In this document: positions 46,301 through 53,142 of the stretch, one piece after another
Layout: every line of letters starts with the position of its first letter
Position numbering within the stretch: position 1 is the first letter of the stretch
NCBI GenBank assembly: GCA_944415425.1
Contig: CALYBP010000003.1
Location: 1-64,000, forward strand
Direction: 5' to 3'
From: an uncultured Ruminococcus sp.
GTDB taxonomy: Bacteria > Bacillota > Clostridia > Oscillospirales > Acutalibacteraceae
Length of the DNA stretch: 64,000 nucleotides
The notes under the pieces: model-generated
Seen by the model: only the letters and a program-made list of their open reading frames with translations
Database searches by the model: none
What the model was told of the DNA's origin: nothing
Program-made: the position numbers and the translations under genes

Positions 46301-47881
46301 ATCAGCAGCTGACGGATTCACATCAATCCACAAGCCGTCGCCTGCAGACGCGATGTATGCCGCCTTGTTGTATTCATAAGAAGCGGTAATTGTTACATTC
46401 TGAGCAGGCATTGTAAATGTGTATGTATTGCCGCTGCCGCTTGCGATGATTTCAGAACCGTCGTCTGCTTCAACCGTGATGCCTGTGCATACAAAGAAAT
46501 CCTTGCTAGGCAGAGCAGTTACGGTTACAGTATCGTCTGCATCGGCAGTATTCTCGGCTTTACCCTCAACCTTTGCCGAAAGTGATACAGTACCGCTTAC
46601 TGAATTATCTGTAATAGTATACTGTCCGGTTGTTGACTGTGAACTGTCAATCTCATAAGAAAGAGTATGTGTTGCAGGAACATACTTAATAACAACATTA
46701 CCGGATGAGGACGAGCTGTTAAATCTTACAAGTCCGTTGTTATTGTCAGTCGATGCACCTGCACTTAAAACATCGAGAACCACAGAGGTTGTGCTGTCAG
46801 TAAATTCTGCCCCTGTTTTACCGTACCACTCATCAGTGTTACCGTTGCCTGTGTGAATCATAAAGTAATTGGGAACCTGCTGCTGAGTACCGCTGTAATC
46901 CAGTGTAACTGTTTCCGAAAGCTCAGCAAGCGTGCTATAGGTATTAAGTGTGTAAATACCGTCGCCGTCAGAATCAGTAAGCTGCATAGTCTGAGAATCT
47001 ACATCCCATGCATAGCTGTCGCTGTCGGTATATGTGTAAATATACTCTCCCAGAGAATTTTTAATTCTGAAACGGCCGCCGATATAATACGACTTATCGC
47101 CCGGAGTAACCGAACCCGACTCAAGCCATACAAGAGGAGTAGGATCTGTATCGCTTGTAGCTTTTATGCATACATTGTATGTATTTGAACCGTCAGGCGT
47201 AAAGTAAAACGCCTTGTCGTTACCTTTCTGAGATGAAACGGGGTTCTGAGCAGAAGTGTTTGCAATCGAAACATCTTCCGAATCGAGAGGACGGTACTCG
47301 GTGTTATCTGCAAAAATTCTGAACCATGCGTTACCGTTAGCATTGCTGCCAGAACCTGCAGACGTAATTTCAAATTTATATATTCCGTCATCGGTAACCT
47401 CTGTTGCCTCGGTTTTTACCTTGCTGTCCCAAGTGTAGCTACCGTTAAAGTTACCGTAGATTGTATATACAGCTGACGAAGTGTCTCCGCCTTCTGAATA
47501 CGGCATCCATCTTTCAGAAGCAGCATCATAAATCTGGGGAGTTGTTGCCCAGCCGCTGGGAAGCGTTATATTTTCTGATTGACTTCCGCCGTTGCTCGAA
47601 AAAATACATTTCTGAGCGTCATTGGGAATATCAAGATAGTAGACATCATCACTCAAGTGTGTCATCCTGACACCCGGCCATGTTGAAGAGCTGCCGCCGT
47701 CAATCCAATAGTGCATATAAGGATCAGCCCAAGGATTACTTGCGTTATTTCTCAAATAAACTCTTGCATCCTCAGCTGCGTTTACATTTACTACGCCGAC
47801 AAGAGTCATTGAAAGAATCATAACAAGCGCTATGATTACCGACAATGACTTTTTGCCGACGCGCAAAATACTTGTTTTCAT
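43373..47881 (-). CDS. CotH-kinase dockerin protein with CBM26-like module
   Basis: 1502 residues. Signal peptide (1-35), CBM26-like module (36-130, DPYMHYWIDGGSSSTWPG), further beta-rich modules and a repeat (430-510), then a CotH domain (about 640-1010) with KGRGNSSW, LLGMDTAESKGAKSWCLLANNAD and the active-site WDYDWAYGQ. Ig-like domains follow (1055-1240). The C-terminus ends with DVNLDGVVDVRDATLIQKALVN, a dockerin half; the preceding half (SATEVQKIQVAL) has lost its calcium loop. CotH proteins are atypical protein kinases, first known from spore coats; dockerin-borne versions occur in Ruminococcus cellulosomes. A cohesin-bound extracellular kinase is likely. Confidence 0.85.
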   Translation of the reverse strand: MKTSILRVGKKSLSVIIALVMILSMTLVGVVNVNAAEDARVYLRNNASNPWADPYMHYWIDGGSSSTWPGVRMTHLSDDVYYLDIPNDAQKCIFSSNGGSQSENITLPSGWATTPQIYDAASERWMPYSEGGDTSSAVYTIYGNFNGSYTWDSKVKTEATEVTDDGIYKFEITSAGSGSNANGNAWFRIFADNTEYRPLDSEDVSIANTSAQNPVSSQKGNDKAFYFTPDGSNTYNVCIKATSDTDPTPLVWLESGSVTPGDKSYYIGGRFRIKNSLGEYIYTYTDSDSYAWDVDSQTMQLTDSDGDGIYTLNTYSTLAELSETVTLDYSGTQQQVPNYFMIHTGNGNTDEWYGKTGAEFTDSTTSVVLDVLSAGASTDNNNGLVRFNSSSSSGNVVIKYVPATHTLSYEIDSSQSTTGQYTITDNSVSGTVSLSAKVEGKAENTADADDTVTVTALPSKDFFVCTGITVEADDGSEIIASGSGNTYTFTMPAQNVTITASYEYNKAAYIASAGDGLWIDVNPSAADSVSTLIKWNNYYGAKHAATNPYTFYLPKNASLNGAVVYNGFDSAVNVAGTEIQPNRSAAVNLVIGDNTVSGAYNGNVKVMQGSTDAMFLYTTDGKGTEYPLPTADMYTDTRAQGTKDDVKAKGGDCVTMDNSASGSFSDAMLLEQVKGRGNSSWEASQQLFGKYAFNMKLDSKTNLLGMDTAESKGAKSWCLLANNADESMLRNALTFDLANALGLPYTPEYRFVDIYDNGEYMGQYLVTEKVDVGSSKLIKGEAFDDINEDAVGEVNETTASGTYSYNGQNYQMQYAQVSADGNTSSIPFDNTGTYLLEFEISSRYTAEASWFVTPTGQHIVVKSPEFATKEQVEFIAQKYAEMEAIAFSDNLDLEQLSQKMDVDSFAMVYLIQELSSNLDSASSSYYVMYDCTGASPKFVASPVWDYDWAYGQYTRENGFGEAKYEANSSTEIIPDNPQVWYTKNKAFDDSHTPNTNYSLQSKLANNYEFQKVIKKAWNGTSSNAGFYELIQTYYSDGGKLDTWYNQISASVDMNETRWGFIKDNPMITWGSKNTGDTHSDAVNYLKNTWTKTRAQWLDTQIQLYPDYDLVAAPTITAADGTGEELPATVEEGTVIIITATTDGEADTYKLFDNGEMIAENSTGVFTIDNAEVGEHTYTVEAVYEGAVSEDSNEITVSVTEKAPSFTLSLKTDASSVIEGDKFTLTSTVTPGEGDYTFEYFVSTSPDGSGAQSMGAASAQNTLTVTSETQGTYYYFVIATLGEEAISSNIVSVTVTASVGVHDVTIYFKAPSAQSYAPYVSLNGAQAVAMTKDLYLGQDYSGSLKMYQFKVTLSIDSSKQNTLTFTTKKTDVNASITDRFSLDTYYLAVDNLMSGTEVVDLTSQPEYIRNFYYTAIHMVYTPAKPTDKTLGFTNIGGTRYKMGSYVTEYGVENMSVMSATEVQKIQVALSNPSDLQNALLDVNLDGVVDVRDATLIQKALVNN

Positions 47882-48014
47882 AGATTATTACCTCCATAAC
47901 CTTTAATACTGAAACATTAAAACATTGAACAGATCGTATAAATTTTACCTTTTACTGTCTGACCCACAGTGGAAAATCCGGGAAAAATACACACGACCTC
48001 AATCATTTCAGTTT

Positions 48015-48043
48015 ATTATAACATTTTACTTAAAATAATTCAA
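48015..48043 (-). promoter_or_regulatory. Promoter of the CotH-dockerin operon
   Basis: On the minus strand TTGAAT (48043-48038), 17-bp spacer, TATAAT (48020-48015), giving a leader of roughly 125 bases. The remainder of 48044-48292 is very AT-rich without a gene. Confidence 0.65.
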
Positions 48044-48292
48044 TACTTTTTAATTTCTTTTATTGTATTTGTTTAATTGATTGTATAATTTATAAAGATT
48101 ATGTAAAATAAGGCATCATTATATCAATAATTTAACGGAAAATTTATATTTTTCCATATGATATATTGCTTATTATTCAATATATAGTATATTTTTATGC
48201 GTTTTATAGGTTTATATTAATTTATGCATACTACATAAAATTTTGAATAAATTTATATGCAAATTAAATTTCAGTTGTATATTTTTTATAAA

Positions 48293-48331
48293 TAAAAAAG
48301 CATGGTATGTGAAATACTCACAAACCATGCC
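48293..48331 (-). terminator. Terminator of the acyltransferase operon
   Basis: On the minus strand GCATGGTTTGTGA pairs with TCACATACCATGC, followed by TTTTTTATT. Confidence 0.85.
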
Positions 48332-48341
48332 GCAAAAACAG

Positions 48342-49373
48342 TTATTTTTGTTTTCCGAAACGCAAAATCTGTTTTGTCGGAAATGAAAACACGGACAACG
48401 AACATATGAATGTAATCATTACCGCTATTAATATGTAAATTAATGTTGCCAATGTATCGCCTGTGAACAGGGCAATCCTGTCGTACACATCAAAATGCTC
48501 CATGACAAACAGAAACGCTTTGTGCCAAAAATATATTTGCAAAGTCTTTGTGCCGACTTTTGAAATAAATCCGAGGTTTTTGTTAGGGACAAGGCAAATG
48601 AGCGAAAATCCAAATACCGCTGATACAACATAGGAAACCGCCCTTACAGCAAAGCCCAAATCGCTGTACTGTTCAAGATAGCTGTAATCGTTTCTGCCCG
48701 TAAACATTGAACGGAAAACATCGTAAGCTAAGGGACTTACCAAAAAGATGATAAAAACAACTATTGCAACAAATGCCGCTGAAATTTTAATCCATTTTGC
48801 AGATATTAATTTTAATATTTGCTCGGGTTTAAGCATATAACCTACGAGAAAGAACGGGAAAAATACAACTATTCTCATAAGGACAAGCTCGTCGCCGAGA
48901 TTTTTATCAAACCCCGACATACAGCCGACGGCTAAAGAAATGAGCAAAATCACTTTTGTGTCGTATTCCCTGAAAAACCATGCAAGTGAAATGAACACCG
49001 CCATCGCCCACATAAACCACGCAAAAGAATCATACATATCAAGAACGGAATACCTGAAATCTTCCCTGCAAACTATTGCGAGAAGAGCCATAATTATTCT
49101 CAGCGCAATTCCAATTAATATGTATGCAACAACCTTTTGTTTGGGAAATTTAGTTTCCTTTGTCATCGGTTTCATAAAAAGTCCGCTTATAAATATGAAA
49201 AGCGGCATATGAACTGAATAAATTATAAGAAAAAGACTTTTTTCAAGGTGATTGCCGTCCTGACGCGATATAAAATCTATTGCGTGTCCGATTACAACAA
49301 GTATGATAGCAAGAAGCTTTATGTTGTCGAAGAGAAATATCCTCTCTTTTGAAATAGGTTTTTCAGACATCAT
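48342..49373 (-). CDS. Acyltransferase 3 family membrane protein
   Basis: 343 residues with about ten membrane segments and the family start FDNIKLLAIILVVIGHAIDF, containing the catalytic His, and HMPLFIFISGLFMK. Such proteins O-acetylate surface sugars or peptidoglycan. Last gene of a minus-strand run with the anchored proteins below; it may modify the same envelope polymer, though that is only suggested by position. Confidence 0.88.
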   Translation of the reverse strand: MMSEKPISKERIFLFDNIKLLAIILVVIGHAIDFISRQDGNHLEKSLFLIIYSVHMPLFIFISGLFMKPMTKETKFPKQKVVAYILIGIALRIIMALLAIVCREDFRYSVLDMYDSFAWFMWAMAVFISLAWFFREYDTKVILLISLAVGCMSGFDKNLGDELVLMRIVVFFPFFLVGYMLKPEQILKLISAKWIKISAAFVAIVVFIIFLVSPLAYDVFRSMFTGRNDYSYLEQYSDLGFAVRAVSYVVSAVFGFSLICLVPNKNLGFISKVGTKTLQIYFWHKAFLFVMEHFDVYDRIALFTGDTLATLIYILIAVMITFICSLSVFSFPTKQILRFGKQK

Positions 49374-49383
49374 TTATTATTTA

Positions 49384-49893
49384 TCATTCCTTTTCAAAAT
49401 AAATTTGATAGTCGTCATAATTTAAGCTTATCCCGTCGGCGTTGCCGTCGGTTCTGTGTATTTTGAAAACGGTATTTGTTCCGTTATCAAAATATGCCTC
49501 TATCTCGTCGTCGGATTTTACTTTAAAGGTTCCCGTATGAGTTCCGTCCGAGTCCTCTCCCGGGGTAAGCCACAACGAGAATTTCCCGTCGGAGAAGAAT
49601 GTAAGCGCACCTTGGTAATTGGAGTATTGAGTATTGTAAATTTCTGTAAGCTCAACCTCATCACCGCTTGCATCGTTAGCATATGACGGCACCCATCTGC
49701 CGTCTGACAGCTCGTTCGTGCGCGCTGAGTCATTTATTCGGTAGATTATATAGATCACAGCCGCAGCCGCAGCCATAATGATTACCAAACCGGTAACAAG
49801 GCGCTTGACTGTTCTGTTTCTTTTTGAAACTTTATTATTATTTGTATTCGATTTGTTATTTAACTTTTTGTTTTTCTTTGATTTTTTTGCCAT
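49384..49893 (-). CDS. Membrane-anchored protein, paralogue 1
   Basis: 169 residues: very basic Lys/Asn-rich cytoplasmic N-terminus (1-30), one membrane helix (31-50) and an extracellular beta-rich domain with GALTFFSDGKFSLW and YDDYQIYFEKE. The same pattern recurs in the next gene. No known family. The domain of about 100 residues looks lipocalin-like in strand pattern, which is only an impression. Confidence 0.75.
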   Translation of the reverse strand: MAKKSKKNKKLNNKSNTNNNKVSKRNRTVKRLVTGLVIIMAAAAAVIYIIYRINDSARTNELSDGRWVPSYANDASGDEVELTEIYNTQYSNYQGALTFFSDGKFSLWLTPGEDSDGTHTGTFKVKSDDEIEAYFDNGTNTVFKIHRTDGNADGISLNYDDYQIYFEKE

Positions 49894-49921
49894 AATATCT
49901 CCGAATGTTCAGGTTGATTTT

Positions 49922-50563
49922 CTACATATTAAAATATACATCGTAACCGCCGTAATTAATTACAAGCTCCGTAGGGGTATCGCCGTCCCAGCCAAGGGCT
50001 TTAATCTGCATATTTTTATCGTTTGAATATGTTGCCGAGATTTCCGTACCCTCAACCGCATATTCACCGTAATTTGACGAGGCTGAAATGACCGAATCGG
50101 TAAATGTTCCGTCGCTGTTAAATGTCAAAACTCCGTTTGAAAACGATGAGCCGAATACCTCTCTCAGCGAACATTCCGAATCAGTAATAGTATCAACAGC
50201 TTTGTACGGAACATATGTTGCGTTAAAATAACTTATCTCTCCGCTTCCCTTTGTGGGGACAACTACCTGATTATGCTCCGAAATTGTCTCCTCCGCACTT
50301 TGAGAATCACCGCTGTCATTATTGTCCTGAGTTTCAGACTGCGGCTGAGACGACGCATCAGAATATACGGCGTCAGTCTGATAAGTCAGAGTTGTTTCAG
50401 ACGTCAAGGTTGAAGCGTCGTTAGGCTTTTCGCTATTTTCGTTTGTGCCGTTCATTGAAAAATAAATATAAACTCCGACAGCGGCTGCAATCAGAACAAC
50501 AATAACTATAATTATTGCTGCTATCGGCTTTTTGGAGGTTTTTTTACTGTATCTGTAATCCAT
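49922..50563 (-). CDS. Membrane-anchored protein, paralogue 2
   Basis: 213 residues: short basic N-terminus, membrane helix (13-35), a long Ser/Thr/Asp-rich linker (40-95), then a domain with GVLTFNSDGTFTDS and YGGYDVYFNM, matching paralogue 1. Starts two bases after the stop of the upstream polytopic protein gene, so they are one operon. Function unknown. Confidence 0.75.
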   Translation of the reverse strand: MDYRYSKKTSKKPIAAIIIVIVVLIAAAVGVYIYFSMNGTNENSEKPNDASTLTSETTLTYQTDAVYSDASSQPQSETQDNNDSGDSQSAEETISEHNQVVVPTKGSGEISYFNATYVPYKAVDTITDSECSLREVFGSSFSNGVLTFNSDGTFTDSVISASSNYGEYAVEGTEISATYSNDKNMQIKALGWDGDTPTELVINYGGYDVYFNM

Positions 50564-50565
50564 AT

Positions 50566-51522
50566 TTATTCTCCTTTGTCATCTTTTGAGCTGTTTTTCA
50601 TTTTCAAAAGAACGCCTCGTTTTATCATCTTTCCGTTATAAAATATATATTCGTCGGCGTCGCCGAACTCGTCAATATCTATTTCGGTAAAATCATCAGC
50701 CAAACTGTCGGCATTTATATTTTTGCCTTGCAATGTATTGGCGGCTTCATTTATCTTTCCGTTAATTTCCGACGACCTTTTATCCTTGCAGGAAATCATA
50801 TTATACATCGGCATATAGACTGATGAATTTATGATAAACGACATCACAGACGGCACGATAAGCAGAGAAAGCGACGCCGTTACGATAACAATCAAAACAG
50901 GATAATAACAGCACATCAGCACGGTTGCACACAAAAGAAAAAGAACAAATATCCCGAATGTAGCCGCAAGGTTGTGCTTCAGCTCACCGAAAGACATAAG
51001 CGCGCTGTTTTTATAAATATTTTTCATTGATATATCAAACGTCACCGTCATGGGAGGAACATAGTAAAATACAAAAAGAAAAAAGACGCAGATTATTATG
51101 CTTACAACAAGAAGCATATAAAAAACACCGTTCTCCTCGCCGAGCTTAGTGTAAAGACTTATTGAAAAGTAGCTGAATACAACAGCCGCATACATTATAA
51201 TGCCGTGAACTAAAAAGCAAAGAAAATTCTCTTTTAATCCCGCAAAAAAATTAGACCGTACATCAATGGCTTTATCGTCACGGACCATATGAGATGTAAC
51301 CTGTACGACCCCCGCGTAAAAAGGGAAAACGGGAATGATCGTGAGAAAAAGTATAAAATAGCTGTTAATTGAAAAAGCGGTATTAATAAAATAAAACAGC
51401 CCGAAAAAAACTGCCGTCGGCACGGCAAAAAACAGATTTGTCAGCAGAAGTTTCGGAAAATTACGAAACAGCCTTGAAAAAAAGTCCGTCAATGCAAAAG
51501 CGCTGTTATTTGACGACATCAA
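50566..51522 (-). CDS. Polytopic membrane protein, DUF624/YesL-like
   Basis: 318 residues with about six hydrophobic segments in the first 245 residues and a hydrophilic acidic tail (SLADDFTEIDIDEFGDADEYI). The layout and the FFSRLFRNFPKLLLTNLFFAVP start resemble DUF624 (YesL) proteins, which often accompany polysaccharide-use genes. Role unknown. Confidence 0.7.
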   Translation of the reverse strand: MMSSNNSAFALTDFFSRLFRNFPKLLLTNLFFAVPTAVFFGLFYFINTAFSINSYFILFLTIIPVFPFYAGVVQVTSHMVRDDKAIDVRSNFFAGLKENFLCFLVHGIIMYAAVVFSYFSISLYTKLGEENGVFYMLLVVSIIICVFFLFVFYYVPPMTVTFDISMKNIYKNSALMSFGELKHNLAATFGIFVLFLLCATVLMCCYYPVLIVIVTASLSLLIVPSVMSFIINSSVYMPMYNMISCKDKRSSEINGKINEAANTLQGKNINADSLADDFTEIDIDEFGDADEYIFYNGKMIKRGVLLKMKNSSKDDKGE

Positions 51523-51540
51523 ATACCTCCGTTTAATTAG

Positions 51541-52212
51541 TTAAAATTCAAAAACTCCCGCAAGAAGAGTCCAAAGCGCCGCGTCGGTAAGCGCCGCCAG
51601 AAAAGTTACAATAAGTGAAGCGGTAAAACGAGACGCAAAAGCAAGTGTTCTTTCCCTCATGGAAACGGATTGAGGGTACTTGCCGAAAACCGTGGAAATC
51701 ATATCCTTTGAAAACACAAAAGCGTTTGAACAGAACCTTATCAGCGCCGCACAAAACAAAAATGTTCCCGGTAAAAGTATAAGCAGGTAAAATCCTATTC
51801 CCGCAAACTGATGGACATAAAACAGATACCCTGCCGTGATTCCCGTTCCAAATCCCTTGAACATCAATAAAAACGGCATAATAAAGGCGCCCCACGGCGA
51901 AAGTCCCAGCAGAAACGCCGAAAACAAAAAAATAAAATCTGACGCAAAGCAAGCGCAGAAAGTACCCGCAGGGTTCTGTGCAAGCCTTGCGTCGAGGTTA
52001 GTTGTAAATAAAAAATCGAGCGATGCAATAAATCCGGAATCCGATGACTGTGCGTAAACCGAACCGGAGGCAAGGCCGAACAGCAGCACGGACGAAAAAA
52101 GCACAGTTATCCCGTAGCGCTTCAGAAAATAACGAACATCGGAAAATGTTATGCGCTTAAAGCTTTTTTTGCCTGCCCTCGACTTTTTAAGTGAAAATAC
52201 TAAGGTTTTCAT
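51541..52212 (-). CDS. SpoIIM-like (DUF95) membrane protein
   Basis: 223 residues with five or so membrane segments and GLSPWGAFIMPFLLMFKGFGTGITAGYL, a good match to the core of stage II sporulation protein M. In spore formers SpoIIM works with SpoIID and SpoIIP in engulfment; other DUF95 members have general envelope roles. SpoIID and SpoIIP are not adjacent, so identity as the true SpoIIM is likely but not certain. The ATG at 52212 follows AAAGGAATG. Confidence 0.75.
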   Translation of the reverse strand: MKTLVFSLKKSRAGKKSFKRITFSDVRYFLKRYGITVLFSSVLLFGLASGSVYAQSSDSGFIASLDFLFTTNLDARLAQNPAGTFCACFASDFIFLFSAFLLGLSPWGAFIMPFLLMFKGFGTGITAGYLFYVHQFAGIGFYLLILLPGTFLFCAALIRFCSNAFVFSKDMISTVFGKYPQSVSMRERTLAFASRFTASLIVTFLAALTDAALWTLLAGVFEF

Positions 52213-52302
52213 AATCAAATACATTCCTTTCTCATAAAACGGCAAAATCCAAACAAGGTTGTCCGTTAAATCATTATGCGAAATGTATTTGCAATATGAA
52301 TA

Positions 52303-53103
52303 TTATTTTCCGAGTTCCTCGGCGCGTTTTGTACAGGCCTCCATGGCATCCTGAACAGCGTTATAAAATCCGTGCTTTTCAAGACGTTCAAGAGCTGCAA
52401 TAGTGGTGCCGCCCTTTGAGCTTACTTTTTTTATAAGTTCATCGGCGCTGTCACCGCTTTGCATAAGCATTGCCGCCGCACCCTCAAAAGAGGCGCAGAC
52501 AAGGTTGAGCGCTTTGTCATAGGCTATACCCTTGCTTTCGGCGTAATCAGCCATCGCCTTAGCAAAAAGGTAAATGTATGCCGGACTGCTTCCGTTTACG
52601 GAAATAATCTCGTTCATATGTTCTTCTTCGATATACTCGCAGACTCCGCTCTTGCTGAACATATCAAAAATAATGCGGTTGTCCTCATCGGAAAGATTTT
52701 TAGACGGACAAAGCGCCGTAGCTCCCTTTTTTAGCAAAAGAGGCGTATTGGGCATTACCCTCATCACGGGACATTGACAGCAGAGCGCCTTTTGAACATA
52801 TGAAATTGAAATGCCTGCCGCGATAGAAACAAAAGTTTTACTTTCATTTACACAGGGCTTGATTTCCTCAAGCACCTCGGCGTAATTCTGAGGTTTTACA
52901 GCGAGAACAACTATATCGCTGTTTATAACCGTGTCACAGCCGGAGGTACAAACATTTACACCGAGCTGAGCCGCAGCATCTCTTTTTTGGCTGTCCGTAT
53001 CAAAAACATTTATCTGCGCGGCATTATCGGAGCTTTGGGAAATAAGGCCGCTTATTATCGCAGTTGCCATATTTCCCGCACCTATAAAACCTATTTTTTT
53101 CAT
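52303..53103 (-). CDS. proC: Pyrroline-5-carboxylate reductase
   Basis: Last step of proline synthesis. 266 residues with the N-terminal GFIGAGNMATAIISGL dinucleotide-binding motif, VVLAVKPQNYAEVL, and the C-terminal signature GGTTIAALERLEKHGF. No other proline gene is adjacent. Confidence 0.95.
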   Translation of the reverse strand: MKKIGFIGAGNMATAIISGLISQSSDNAAQINVFDTDSQKRDAAAQLGVNVCTSGCDTVINSDIVVLAVKPQNYAEVLEEIKPCVNESKTFVSIAAGISISYVQKALCCQCPVMRVMPNTPLLLKKGATALCPSKNLSDEDNRIIFDMFSKSGVCEYIEEEHMNEIISVNGSSPAYIYLFAKAMADYAESKGIAYDKALNLVCASFEGAAAMLMQSGDSADELIKKVSSKGGTTIAALERLEKHGFYNAVQDAMEACTKRAEELGK

Positions 53104-53142
53104 TAAAATACCCTCTTACAAACTTAATTTATTCTCATACCG

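Noticed and set aside
46853-47188. Antisense frames inside the CotH and 1553-aa genes
   Set aside because: Overlap strongly supported modular proteins; no ribosome binding sites or recognisable domains.
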